A stretch of 48,312 nucleotides of DNA from JANLSO01 sp031362405 (GCA_031362405.1 JANLSO010000109.1:1-48312), one strand, 5' to 3'; shown: positions 1 through 9,999, numbered from the stretch's first letter. Program-made: numbers and translations. The notes: generated by a model from the letters alone, not told the origin.

Positions 1-1722
<1,722 letters not shown>

Positions 1723-1777
1723 AGCCCTGGAGACTATCGCCCAGCCGAGATCTGCCCTCCCCACCGTTGGTCGAGAG

Positions 1778-1838
1778 TGTCACCACCGGCGCAGGCACCG
1801 GTGGTGACATATCAGTCAGGCACCGGAGGTGACACATC
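1778..1838. repeat. Hairpin with 12-bp arms plus a second copy of its right arm
   Basis: Arms 1778-1789 (TGTCACCACCGG) and 1798-1809 (CCGGTGGTGACA) are perfectly complementary around an 8-base loop. The right arm with flanks, 1792-1813, recurs as a direct copy at 1817-1838 with two mismatches in 22. Either copy can pair with the left arm, so two alternative stems are possible. It lies between the VOC stop codon and the metH start. It shares the core GGCACCGG with other intergenic palindromes of this window. It could be a factor-independent terminator-like structure without a U-tract, or a dispersed palindromic repeat. Confidence 0.7.
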
Positions 1839-1842
1839 GCGG

Positions 1843-2202
1843 TCAGCGCGGTGGCGCGTACCGGTGGTGGAGCATGAGGTCATTGCCGTCGGGATCCGTG
1901 AACAACGCCATGTGGCAAATACCCGTGTCGAGGGTCTCGCCGATGAAGCCCACCCCTTTGGCTTCGAGCTCGGCTCGGGCTTTGGCCACATCGTCGACGT
2001 GGAGCGCGATGTGCGCGAGCTTCTGAGGGGCGAAGGGCATGCCGAGCCGCTCTGGCTCCCAGATGCCGAAGCACGTCTCGCCCGCACGGAACTCGAACTC
2101 CGCGTTTGGTTCTTGCCGCAGGCCGAGGGTTTCAATGTAGAAGGAACGGGAGCGCTCCGGGTCTTGAGAGGGGATCCCGATGAAATCGACGCCGCTGATC
2201 AT
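1843..2202 (-). CDS. VOC-family (glyoxalase/dioxygenase-fold) protein
   Basis: A 119-residue single-domain protein of the vicinal oxygen chelate fold. It shows the paired beta-alpha-beta-beta-beta pattern: an opening strand VDFIGIPSQDPERSRSFY, the central KLAHIALHVDDV with a candidate metal-ligand His, and the closing FTDPDGNDLMLHHRY. Such proteins include glyoxalase I, bleomycin-resistance proteins and extradiol dioxygenases, and the substrate cannot be read from sequence. The ATG at 2202 is preferred over an upstream start at 2253 because AAGGAG sits 7 bases before it and the domain begins at once. It is divergent from the broken thioesterase gene and upstream of metH. Confidence 0.88.
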   Translation of the reverse strand: MISGVDFIGIPSQDPERSRSFYIETLGLRQEPNAEFEFRAGETCFGIWEPERLGMPFAPQKLAHIALHVDDVAKARAELEAKGVGFIGETLDTGICHMALFTDPDGNDLMLHHRYAPPR

Positions 2203-2285
2203 TCCTCGGCTCCTTAGGTTGGGCCGCACGGGTAAGCGTTGATTGAATCGCATCGCAGACGCGTACGGCCTCTACGCTTCGGCCT

Positions 2286-2699
2286 ATGACGACGAGCGAT
2301 CCCCTTGCCCCGCCGGAGGTCACGCGCATGACCGAGATGGTCATGCCCGAGCACACCAACCATCTCGGAACGCTGTTCGGCGGCGAGGCGATGCGGATGA
2401 TGGACGTCGCCGCCTTCGTCGCCGCGACTCGGCATTGCCGGATGTCGACCGTCACGCGATCGATTGACCAGATCGATTTCCATGCCCCGGTCAGCCACGG
2501 GGAGATTGCCGAGCTCACGGCGCGTGTCATCGCGACCGGCCGTACGTCCATGACCACTCGGCGGACCGCTGCGCTCGGCGACGAATGCTCGACCTCGCCA
2601 GAGATCCCGCGGACAATCCATCTATCCACGCTCGGCAACTCGAACGTGAGTTCAACGCCGCCAGGCGAACGTGCGCCGCCCTTCTTCCATTGCCGATAG
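2286..2699 (+). pseudogene. Acyl-CoA thioesterase (hotdog fold), C-terminal half lost
   Basis: Residues 1-90 match the start of bacterial acyl-CoA hydrolases of the hotdog superfamily: PEHTNHLGTLFGGEAMRMMD, an FVAATRH segment, then IDFHAPVSHGEI and ATGRTSMT. In intact relatives that last motif is followed by further strands (VEVEV...) completing the sheet. Here, from about base 2556, the frame continues into 47 residues with no hotdog character, ending at 2699. The gene therefore looks truncated by a deletion or insertion and is probably inactive. The following 400 bases are equally degenerate, which supports a decay or rearrangement scar. A short functional variant cannot be excluded. Confidence 0.65.
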
Positions 2700-2824
2700 C
2701 CGGTGTGATCCGGTACCGACCAGAAGACTGACGGACCCGGGCCCACCTTTGCGGCGGCTTGGGAGTTCATTGCTCCGGAAGCCTGTCCACGCGAGGTACC
2801 TCGCCTCGCCGACTGCCGGCACGG

Positions 2825-3097
2825 TCACGCCAATGCGAAAGGGCCAGGAGTTCCCGGCCGGATCGCCTTGCACAAGGCCACGAAGTCGTCGATCAGCAAC
2901 GGGTCGTCGTACCAGTGGGTGTCGACCGACCCCACCGCATCGAAGGTCTGCTCCGCCGCGTCCTCGAGGGTGCTTTCTGAGAGGGAGCCTGCCTCACGAA
3001 CGAGCGCAACTCGTTCCTCCAGGCGAGCTACGTCATCGACGACACCCTGGCCGGTGTCTTCGAGGCTGTAGGGGCTACCCGTCAGATCGATGTTCAG
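2825..3097 (-). pseudogene. Degenerate reading frame in a gene-poor stretch, faintly Fic-like
   Basis: The stretch 2700-3145 contains no convincing gene. On the minus strand a 91-codon open frame begins right after an in-frame TAG and has no ATG or GTG start. It reads RLEERVALVREAGSLSES early on, which faintly resembles the region before the Fic-domain core in actinobacterial Fic-family proteins, but the conserved segment that should follow is absent. With the truncated thioesterase next to it, this looks like a remnant. The Fic link is weak; it may be a chance open frame in high-GC DNA. Confidence 0.25.
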
Positions 3098-3145
3098 TTT
3101 GTCCTACGCCTTCCTCGTCGGACGTCGTTCGTGGGGCCCAGCCCC

Positions 3146-4174
3146 TCAGGCGGCGGCGCGGGGCCTCTGGGAGGTCAGGGCCATGGCGTCGGAGATGAGT
3201 TCGTAGGACCGCACGCGTTCGGCGTGGTCGTGGACCGCGGTCATCACCATCAGCTCGTCGGCGTGGGTTTCTTCGACCAACTCCTGGAGGCGCGCCGCGA
3301 CCGCGGGCCCGTCGCCGAGCACCTGGGCGCGCCGGTAGCGGCGGACCTGGTCTTGTTCGTCGGCGGTGTACTGATGGGCCATCGCCTCCTCGGGGGAGGG
3401 GAGCTTTCCCGAACGGCCCTGCCGCATGCGGATCACCCCGAGGGCCATCGACCACGACAGCTCGTCGGCCCGTTCGGGGGTCTCGGCGCAGATCCCGGAG
3501 ACCGTGAGGATCACGCGCGGTTCGGTGGCGAGTGCTGATGCCTGAAAGCGCGATTGGTACCGGGAGATCGCCCCGGCCGCGCCGCGCGGGTTCAGGTGAC
3601 GGGCAAACGCGAAGCCGCATCCCAGGGAGGCGGCCAGCTCGGCGCCGTACTCACTCGATCCGAGAATCCAGATCGGGGGAAGGGGCTCGTCGCGTGGCTC
3701 GGCGGCAACGCTCGCGTAGGGGTGATCGGTGGGGAACTCGCGATTGGCGAAGGCCAGAAGCTCGGCGACCTGGGTGGCGGCGTCTTCCCCGCCGGCTCCG
3801 CGCCGTAGCGCGTAGGCGGTGACGCCGTCGGTGCCGGGTGCGCGGCCGATACCCAGATCTATGCGCCCCGGGTGCAGGGCCTCCAGTAGCCGGAAGGTCT
3901 CGGCGACGTGCAGGGCACTGTGGTTCGGCAGCATCACACCGCCCGACCCGACCCGAATTCGCGAGGTCGCGGCGGCGACGTGTGCGATCAGCACGGCCGG
4001 GGCCGGGCAGGCCATCCCGGGCGTGTTGTGGTGTTCGGCCAACCAGTACCGCGCGTAGCCGAAGCGCTCGGCGGCCTGGGCGAGGTCGCGGGTGTTGCCG
4101 AGGGCCTCGCGGGAGGTCGCGCCCGATGGCACGGGGGTGAGGTCGAGCACCGAGATCGGGGTGGTGCTACTCAC
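3146..4174 (-). CDS. LLM-class flavin-dependent oxidoreductase (luciferase-like monooxygenase)
   Basis: A 342-residue TIM-barrel flavin oxidoreductase of the bacterial luciferase family, using FMNH2 from a separate reductase. Diagnostic segments are SVLDLTPVPSG at the N terminus, AERFGYARYWLAEHHN near residue 40, the GSGGVMLPNHSALHVAE segment and GRIDLGIGRAPGTD. This is the common MsnO8-like single-domain subgroup, whose substrates are mostly unknown. The GTG start at 4174 overlaps the stop codon of the 59-residue membrane protein by 8 bases, so translation is probably coupled. It is the last gene of the unit with two ketosynthases, so a role in modifying a lipid or polyketide-like product is possible but only inferred. 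Confidence 0.93.
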   Translation of the reverse strand: MSSTTPISVLDLTPVPSGATSREALGNTRDLAQAAERFGYARYWLAEHHNTPGMACPAPAVLIAHVAAATSRIRVGSGGVMLPNHSALHVAETFRLLEALHPGRIDLGIGRAPGTDGVTAYALRRGAGGEDAATQVAELLAFANREFPTDHPYASVAAEPRDEPLPPIWILGSSEYGAELAASLGCGFAFARHLNPRGAAGAISRYQSRFQASALATEPRVILTVSGICAETPERADELSWSMALGVIRMRQGRSGKLPSPEEAMAHQYTADEQDQVRRYRRAQVLGDGPAVAARLQELVEETHADELMVMTAVHDHAERVRSYELISDAMALTSQRPRAAA

Positions 4175-4346
4175 CGGCGCCGCGCATGCGGTCGATGACC
4201 GGGCCGGCGAGGATTCCCGCCACGAGGACCCCCACCGATACGTAGCCGAGGGTTGCGCTGTTGACCGCCAGGGCGATCAGCCCAGGGATTGCACAGGCCA
4301 CCGAGGCGCAGATCAGCAGGATGACCTTTTGCTTGCGGGCCGTCAT
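4167..4346 (-). CDS. Small two-span membrane protein, 59 residues
   Basis: ATG at 4344-4346 to TAG at 4167-4169 gives 59 residues. The N terminus is basic (MTARKQK). Two hydrophobic segments follow (VILLICASVACAIPGLIALAV, about 8-28, and LGYVSVGVLVAGILAGPVI, about 33-51), and the tail is DRMRGAGE. The start overlaps the ketosynthase stop as ATGA and the end overlaps the monooxygenase start, so it is a real link in a coupled operon. I do not recognise a family. The arrangement suggests a membrane anchor or partner for the enzymes around it, which is speculation. Confidence 0.75.
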   Translation of the reverse strand: MTARKQKVILLICASVACAIPGLIALAVNSATLGYVSVGVLVAGILAGPVIDRMRGAGE

Positions 4347-5602
4347 TCTGCGGATATCCGGCGCATCACGAGCGCGGCGTTCTGGCCGCCAAGGCCGTTG
4401 TTCATCGCGAGGGCCACGTCGATCCCGACCGTGCGGGCAGTGTTGGCGATGTGATCAACGCCGACGCACGCGGGATCCACGTCGTTCAGGTTGATCGTCG
4501 GTGGAAGGATGCCGTCGCGCAGCGCCAGGGCGGTGAGGGCGGTCTCGATCGCCCCGGTGGCACCCATGCAGTGACCGTGAACCGACTTGGTCGAGCTGAT
4601 TGGGGTCTGCGCGGCGATCTCGTCGCCAAGGGCGACGCGAATCGCGGCAACCTCGCTCGGGTCACCGGGCTGGCTCGCCCCGCCGTGGGCGTTGATATAG
4701 CCGATCTGGTGTGGCGCCACGCCCGCGTCGTTCATGGCCGCGCGCATCGCCCGCGCCTGGGCTTGGCCGCTGGGGTCGGGGTCGGTCAGGTGATGGGCAT
4801 CGGCGCTCGCCCCGTACCCCACCAGCTCGCAGACGATCTGGGCACCGCGGGCTTCGGCGTGCTCCAACGTCTCCAGCACGAGCACTGCCGCGCCTTCGCC
4901 CATCAGGAAACCGTCGCGCGTCGCGTCGAACGGACGTGCGGCGCTCGCGGGATCGTCGCTTCGATGTGACAACACCCGCATCGCATCGAAGGCGGCAACC
5001 CAGAGCGGGGTGATCATCGCGTCGGCTCCGCCGGCGAGCATCACATCGGCGTCGCCGCGTCGGATGATCGACGCCGCGGTACCGATCGCATCGGTACCCG
5101 CCGCGCAGGCGGTGACGGTCGCAAACACCGGGCCGCGCATACCGAACTCCATGGCAACGGCGGCGCAGGGCATGTTCGAGATGCTGTGCGGGATCGTGAA
5201 CGGCGAGACGCGGTCGGGGCCGCGTTCGAGCATCACGCGGTGCTGCTCCTCCCGAACTGCATTGCCACCGGTGCCGGCACCGATGATCACGCCGGCTCGT
5301 CGGCCCTCACCCTCGATCACGAGGCCGGTGTCGTCGACTGCCAGGCGGGCGGCGGCCATGCCCAGATGGGTGATCCGGTCGGCGCGCCGCGCCGATCTGT
5401 GGTCCATGAAATCCTCGACGCGGAAGTCCCGAGCCTCGCAGGCGATCGTGGCGCCGAAACCCGTCGTGTCGAAGTGGGTGATCGGCCCGCCCGACGAGCG
5501 CCCGGCGACCGCCGCCGAGAAACAGGCTTCGTGCCCGACACCGAGCCCACAGACAATCCCGATGCCGGTGACGACGACCCGGGGCCGGTTGAGGGTGCTC
5601 AT
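4343..5602 (-). CDS. fabF: Beta-ketoacyl-ACP synthase II-type enzyme with altered gating loop (second of tandem pair)
   Basis: Condenses acyl groups with malonyl-ACP. The 419-residue thiolase-fold protein keeps the full catalytic set: Cys166 (TACAAGTDA), His306 (NAHGGAS), Lys339 (STKS) and His344 (HGHCMGATGA). Three normally constant sites differ: NAHGGAS replaces NAHGTST, the segment usually reading DAYHMT is DAHHLT, and the C-terminal loop usually reading SFGFGGTN is NNGLGGQN, so the gatekeeper Phe is Leu. This suggests different acyl selectivity. The start at 5602 overlaps the upstream ketosynthase stop as ATGA and the stop overlaps the next start, again as ATGA. Because the Cys is present it is not a chain-length factor of the usual kind. 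The symbol is by family only. Confidence 0.93.
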   Translation of the reverse strand: MSTLNRPRVVVTGIGIVCGLGVGHEACFSAAVAGRSSGGPITHFDTTGFGATIACEARDFRVEDFMDHRSARRADRITHLGMAAARLAVDDTGLVIEGEGRRAGVIIGAGTGGNAVREEQHRVMLERGPDRVSPFTIPHSISNMPCAAVAMEFGMRGPVFATVTACAAGTDAIGTAASIIRRGDADVMLAGGADAMITPLWVAAFDAMRVLSHRSDDPASAARPFDATRDGFLMGEGAAVLVLETLEHAEARGAQIVCELVGYGASADAHHLTDPDPSGQAQARAMRAAMNDAGVAPHQIGYINAHGGASQPGDPSEVAAIRVALGDEIAAQTPISSTKSVHGHCMGATGAIETALTALALRDGILPPTINLNDVDPACVGVDHIANTARTVGIDVALAMNNGLGGQNAALVMRRISAE

Positions 5603-6852
5603 TGGTCGCCTCGGGTGAACGCGAGTACCGCGTTGTGGCCACCGAAGCCGAAGCTCGACGACAGGGCTGCGGCGATAGGCATCGTGCGCGGCGTGCCGAG
5701 CACATGGTCGACGCCCGCGCAGTCGGGGTCGAGCGTGCCCAGGTTGATTGTCGCGGGCACGACTCCGTCGGCGATGGCGAGCGCGGTAATCGCCGCTTCC
5801 AGGCCGCCGGTCGCACCGAGGCAGTGCCCGTGCATGGATTTCGTGGCGCTGACCGCCGTTCCGGAGGCGTGTTCGACCCCGAGTGCGCCGATGATGCTGC
5901 GGATCTCGACCTTGTCGCCGGCCACGGTGGAGGTCGCATGCGCGTTGACGTAGTCGATCTGCTCGGGTTCGAGGCCCGCGTGAGCCAAGGCCACCCGCAT
6001 GGCGTCGGTCTGCGCGCCACCGGACGGTTCGGGTTCGGTGACGTGGTAGGCGTCGCAGGTCGCGCTGTAGCCCGCGATCTCGCACAGGATGGTCGCGCCG
6101 CGGGCCAGGGCCAGATCGAGCCGTTCGAGCACCACGACCGCCGCCGCCTCGCCGATGAGAAAGCCATCTCGGTCGACGTCGAACGGCCGGCTCGCGCCCT
6201 GCGGGTCGGCGTTGTTGCGCGTCATTGCGCGCGACGCATCCAGACCGGCCATCGAGAACGGCGTGATCGCCGCCTCCGACCCACCCGCGATCATGGCGTC
6301 GGCGTCGCCACGACGGATCGTGTCGGCGGCCTCGCCGATCGCGTGGGTGGACGATGCACACGCCGTCACCGGGCACGACAGCGGTCCCCGTAGGCCGAGT
6401 TCCATCGACACGTGAGCGGCCGCCATGTTGGTGATGATCGTGGAGATCGCCAGTGGCGAGACGCGGCTCGGACCGCGTTCCAGAAGCGTGCGGTGGTGAA
6501 CCTCGAAGCTCCCGTTACCGCCGTTGCCGCAGCCGATGATCGTGCCGATCCGCTCGCCGCCCCTGGTGACGCCGAGGCCGGAGTCATCGAGCGCCAACCG
6601 TCCGGCGGCCACCGCAAGCTGAGCGACGCGATCCATGCGACGGGCGGCGCGGTGATCGATGAACGCGAGTGGATCGAAGTTGGTGACCTCGCAGCCGATC
6701 TGGCTGCCGTGCGCGCTCGCATCAAACAGCGTGATCGGGCCGGCCCCGGACCGGCCCTCGAGAATCGCCGCCCACGTCGCCGTACGGCCGATGCCGATGG
6801 GGGTAACGAGGCCGACGCCCGTGATCGCCACGCGTTGGGAGAGATCTGTCAC
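5599..6852 (-). CDS. fabF: Beta-ketoacyl-ACP synthase II (first of tandem pair)
   Basis: Fatty-acid elongation condensing enzyme of 417 residues. The catalytic residues are Cys165 (TACASSTHA), His305 (NAHATST), Lys338 (ATKS) and His343 (HGHCLGATGG). The C-terminal gating loop SFGFGGHN is canonical, unlike that of its neighbour. A GTG at 6852 is chosen because it puts the first strand RVAITGVGLVTPIG at residue 7. A TTG at 6900 would add 16 residues of unlikely sequence; neither has a strong ribosome site. It is translationally coupled to the second ketosynthase and separated from fabG/fabD by a chemoreceptor gene on the opposite strand. No acpP is seen nearby. Confidence 0.95.
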   Translation of the reverse strand: MTDLSQRVAITGVGLVTPIGIGRTATWAAILEGRSGAGPITLFDASAHGSQIGCEVTNFDPLAFIDHRAARRMDRVAQLAVAAGRLALDDSGLGVTRGGERIGTIIGCGNGGNGSFEVHHRTLLERGPSRVSPLAISTIITNMAAAHVSMELGLRGPLSCPVTACASSTHAIGEAADTIRRGDADAMIAGGSEAAITPFSMAGLDASRAMTRNNADPQGASRPFDVDRDGFLIGEAAAVVVLERLDLALARGATILCEIAGYSATCDAYHVTEPEPSGGAQTDAMRVALAHAGLEPEQIDYVNAHATSTVAGDKVEIRSIIGALGVEHASGTAVSATKSMHGHCLGATGGLEAAITALAIADGVVPATINLGTLDPDCAGVDHVLGTPRTMPIAAALSSSFGFGGHNAVLAFTRGDQ

Positions 6853-7016
6853 GGTCGGGAGAATAGAGGTCGTGCCGCGCTCCGGCCGCCCGCTTCTCAA
6901 GTCCTCGCTCCGTCTGCCGAAGAGGAACGCGATCCGTGGCGTCGGGCTGTGCGGGAACCGTCGATCCGTCCACGGGCTGCGATCTCCCGCATCATCTTCG
7001 ACCCGGAGTGTTCGCC

Positions 7017-8291
7017 ATGAGTACCGAAGCCGCTGTCGCGGAGTTGACTGAACCGACGGTCTTCACCGACGACGATCGGCGCACGCTGCTGCGGATCGCG
7101 CCGGAGACCCTCGAGATCGTCCGCAAGGCGGCACCGCTGGTGCTCGCGAACGCCGACAAGATGGTGAACGAGTTCGCCGGCCGTCTCGGCGAAACCCCGC
7201 AGCTGATCGACTTGATCGGCGAGCACTCGACCGTGCCGCGCCTCGCCGAGATCCTCGGTAACTACGTCCGCGACTTCGCTGACGTGCGCCTCGGCGCCGC
7301 CCACATCGAGTCGCGTCGCCGCATCGGCGCCGTTCACGATCGCATCAAGCTGCCGATCGACGCCTATCAGGCCGGTCTCCAGACGATTCGCCAGATCTGG
7401 GTCGAGGCGGTGCTGGAGAGCGGCGTCACGGCGAAGCGCACCCCCGCCCAGAACGCGGAGATCATTGTCGCTTTCGACAAGGTGTTGACGTTCGACGAGG
7501 GGATCGTCTCGCGTCACTTCACCGATGCGCTCGCGTCGGCCGCCGCCGACCTGCGCGTTCAGCAGGCGGCCCAGTCGGAGATCGCGCGTGAACTCAACGA
7601 CCTCGCGAACCAGCTGTCGATCGCGGCCGGGCATTCGTCGGCATCGGTCCAGGAGATGAGCTCCACTGCCGAGCAGGTGGCGAGTGAGGTCAGCGCGGCC
7701 TCCGAATACGCCGGGCAGGCGACCGCCACCGCTCGCGAGGGCGCCATCGCCATCGAGGCGACGGCAGGGTCGGTGACGCGCGTGCGTCAGGCGGCCGAGC
7801 AGCTCGACAGCGCCGCGGGCGACCTCGAGGCCAGCTCGGAGAAGGTCGGGGAGGTCTCGGGGGTTCTCAAGCAGACGGCCGATCAGATCAACCTGCTTGC
7901 CCTGAACGCCGCCATCGAGGCGGCCCGCGCAGGTGAGGCGGGGCGCGGCTTCGCCGTCGTGGCGAACGAGGTGAGAAAGCTCGCCGAGGCAACCCAACTG
8001 CGTCTGGCCGAGTCGAACCAGGCCATCGAGTCGATCAAGCGCAGCATCACCGAGGTGCGGGCCGCGGGTCGCAACACCGGCGAAGAGGTCGACCAGCTCG
8101 TCAGCGCAACCCGCGGGGTGACCGCCAGCTTCGACCAGATCCTCGAGACGGTTCAGACGACCGGCGGTTCGCTCGAGACGATCGCCGCGGCCTCTCAGCA
8201 GGTCGCCGCCGCCGCCGGTGAGACGGGTCGCGCCTCGAATGAGGTCGCGCGCCTGGCCGAAGACGTCAAGCGTGTGGCCGAGACGATCTGA
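7017..8291 (+). CDS. Globin-coupled soluble methyl-accepting chemoreceptor (HemAT-like)
   Basis: A 424-residue cytosolic chemotaxis transducer. Residues about 15-190 form a sensor-globin domain with the proximal-His motif GAVHDRIKLPIDAY (His107), as in HemAT, so it should bind haem and sense oxygen. Residues about 200-424 are the signalling coiled coil with the canonical tip (ADQINLLALNAAIEAARAGE, then GRGFAVVANEVRKLAE) that contacts CheA/CheW. There is no transmembrane segment or HAMP domain. ATG at 7017 has GGAG 8 bases upstream; an earlier in-frame start at 6936 adds unrelated sequence. It sits alone on the plus strand among fatty-acid genes, with no che genes in the window, so it must feed a chemotaxis pathway encoded elsewhere. 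Confidence 0.94.
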   Translation: MSTEAAVAELTEPTVFTDDDRRTLLRIAPETLEIVRKAAPLVLANADKMVNEFAGRLGETPQLIDLIGEHSTVPRLAEILGNYVRDFADVRLGAAHIESRRRIGAVHDRIKLPIDAYQAGLQTIRQIWVEAVLESGVTAKRTPAQNAEIIVAFDKVLTFDEGIVSRHFTDALASAAADLRVQQAAQSEIARELNDLANQLSIAAGHSSASVQEMSSTAEQVASEVSAASEYAGQATATAREGAIAIEATAGSVTRVRQAAEQLDSAAGDLEASSEKVGEVSGVLKQTADQINLLALNAAIEAARAGEAGRGFAVVANEVRKLAEATQLRLAESNQAIESIKRSITEVRAAGRNTGEEVDQLVSATRGVTASFDQILETVQTTGGSLETIAAASQQVAAAAGETGRASNEVARLAEDVKRVAETI

Positions 8292-8302
8292 GCCGGCTCA
8301 TA

Positions 8303-8329
8303 GGGGCCGGCCCTCAGAGGGCCAGCCCC
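8303..8329. terminator. Convergent terminator-like hairpin between the chemoreceptor gene and fabG
   Basis: GGGGC-C-GGCCCTC (8303-8315) pairs with GAGGGCC-A-GCCCC (8317-8329), 12 pairs with one C/A mismatch around a single central base. The centre coincides with the fabG stop codon at 8314-8316, 23 bases after the chemoreceptor stop. No U-tract follows on either strand, so Rho-independent function is uncertain, but the position between convergent genes suits a bidirectional terminator. Confidence 0.5.
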
Positions 8330-9045
8330 CCATCGACCGCGAGCACCGTGCCGGTCATGAAGCGGCTGGCATCGGAACACAGGAACGCAACCGGGCCGGC
8401 GATGTCATCGGCCGTCCCCAGCCGGGCCAAAGATGTCGCGGCGAGCATCCGGTTGCGCTGATCGTCGGTGAGGGCGTCGGTCAGGCGGGTCGCCACATAC
8501 CCGGGAGCAAGCGCGTTGACGCGCACTCCGAAACGACCGAATTCGCGCGCCAGGGTGCGTGTGAGGGCCATCAATCCGGCCTTCGAGGCCGCGTAGTTCG
8601 CCTGTCCGGCGTTGCCGTGCACGCCGACGATCGAGGTGAGCACGACAATGGTGCCGCGTCTGCGGGTGAGCATTCCGGCCGCCGCAGCCTGGATGGTGTG
8701 GAACGCCCCGGTGAGGTTCACCTCGATCGGGGCGGCCCAGGTTTCGGCATCCATCCGTAACGCGAGGGCGTCGCGGGTCGTGCCGGCATTGACTACCAGC
8801 GCGTCGAGCGGGCCCAGTTCGTGCTCGACGGCCGCCACGCCGGCGCCGACCGATGCTCGGTCGCGCATCTGGGCGTGAACTGCATGCGCCCGACGTCCCA
8901 GCTCTTCAACCCTTTGCGCGGTCTGCGCGCAGGCGGCGGAGTCGGTGGCGTAGGTGAGCCCGAGGTCGAATCCGTCATCGGCGAGCGCCCGTGCGCAGGC
9001 GGCGCCAATGCCCCGGCTCGCGCCGGTGACGAGCGCGACGGGCAC
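8314..9045 (-). CDS. fabG: 3-oxoacyl-ACP reductase
   Basis: Short-chain dehydrogenase (243 residues) reducing 3-oxoacyl-ACP with NADPH in fatty-acid elongation. It shows the cofactor motif TGASRGIG (residues 7-14), NAG with TTRD, and the catalytic Ser...Tyr-x-x-x-Lys in SIVGVHGNAGQANYAASKAG. The conserved PGYVATRLTD and the C-terminal DGGLAL tail fit FabG. GTG at 9043-9045 begins directly after the fabD stop codon with no gap, so the two genes are coupled. acpP does not follow, unlike the usual fabD-fabG-acpP-fabF order. Confidence 0.94.
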   Translation of the reverse strand: MPVALVTGASRGIGAACARALADDGFDLGLTYATDSAACAQTAQRVEELGRRAHAVHAQMRDRASVGAGVAAVEHELGPLDALVVNAGTTRDALALRMDAETWAAPIEVNLTGAFHTIQAAAAGMLTRRRGTIVVLTSIVGVHGNAGQANYAASKAGLMALTRTLAREFGRFGVRVNALAPGYVATRLTDALTDDQRNRMLAATSLARLGTADDIAGPVAFLCSDASRFMTGTVLAVDGGLAL

Positions 9046-9999
9046 TCATCTGCCGGCCGCGACGAGCGATGCGAGGCTCGCGAGATCCGAGGGTGCTCCG
9101 ATGTGCACCGTCTCGACGTCGCTGCGGATGCGCCGCACGAGACCGACGAGGACGCGCCGCGGCCCGAACTCGACGAAGCTGTCGGCGCCCATCTCCAACG
9201 CGGTGCGCACGGTCTGGGTGAACCGCACCGGCGCCGTCAACTGCTGAGCCAGGAGCTGACGCACCCGCTCGGTGCCCGTCTCCAAGGCCGAGGTGGTCGC
9301 CGAGAGGAACGGGAGCGATGGCGCGTGGACCTTCGCGCTCGACAGCGCGATCCGCAGCCGTTCGGCGGCCGGCGCCATCAGCGTCGAGTGGAAGGCGCCG
9401 TCGATGTCGAGCAGGCGCACCTTGAACCCGCGTGATTTCGCGAGATCGAGCAGACGGTCGACGCCGCGGTGCAGACCCGAGGCGACAATCTGCCCGGGGC
9501 AGTTGTAGTTGGCCGGCCAGACATCGCCGACCTCGCGGCACATCTGCTCGGCTTCCTCGTCGGTGGCACCCAGCAGAGCGGCCATCGAACCGGGGCTCTC
9601 CGCGACCACGGCGGTCGTTGCGGCGCCCCGCTCGACGACGAGGCGCAGCGCGTCATCGAAGTCGAGGGTCCCGGAGGCCACGAGCGCCGAGTACTCGCCC
9701 AGGGAGTGGCCCATGACGAGGTCTCCCCGCAGGCCGATCTCGCGGGCGACCCGCCACGCGGCGACCGAGGTCGTCAGGACAGCCGGCTGGCAGAAGTTGG
9801 TCTCCTGCAGCTTCTCGTGGGGACCCTCGAAACAGAGCTTCGCGAGGTCGTAGCCGACGACGTCGTTGGCCTCCTCGAACGTCTGCCGCGCGACGGGGAA
9901 AGCCCGTGCCAGCTCTGCGCCCATGCCGACCTGCTGCGACCCCTGGCCGGGGAACATGAGGGCGGTCTTGGTGCCGAGGTACTGGGCCACGTGGGCCAC
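9046..9999 (-). CDS. fabD: Malonyl-CoA:ACP transacylase
   Basis: Loads malonyl groups onto acyl carrier protein for fatty-acid synthesis. With the start used here (317 residues) it shows GQGSQ (residues 18-22), the nucleophile elbow GHSLGEYSA (Ser99) and the catalytic His204 (GAFHSTLMAPA). The start is uncertain. GTG at 9999 or 9990 puts the conserved TKTALMFPGQG near the N terminus as in relatives, whereas a TTG at 10089 would add 30 residues but sits only 6 bases from the kinase stop. fabG follows directly. The upstream same-strand kinase gene suggests a common transcript. Confidence 0.94.
   Translation of the reverse strand: MAHVAQYLGTKTALMFPGQGSQQVGMGAELARAFPVARQTFEEANDVVGYDLAKLCFEGPHEKLQETNFCQPAVLTTSVAAWRVAREIGLRGDLVMGHSLGEYSALVASGTLDFDDALRLVVERGAATTAVVAESPGSMAALLGATDEEAEQMCREVGDVWPANYNCPGQIVASGLHRGVDRLLDLAKSRGFKVRLLDIDGAFHSTLMAPAAERLRIALSSAKVHAPSLPFLSATTSALETGTERVRQLLAQQLTAPVRFTQTVRTALEMGADSFVEFGPRRVLVGLVRRIRSDVETVHIGAPSDLASLASLVAAGR

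Noticed and set aside
1723..1842. Cobalamin or SAM riboswitch before metH
   Set aside because: The 120-base gap is filled by the palindromic repeat; no B12-box or SAM-box core was seen.
4343..6852. Type II polyketide KS/chain-length-factor pair
   Set aside because: Both proteins keep the active-site Cys and both His, and no aromatase, cyclase or dedicated ACP is nearby.
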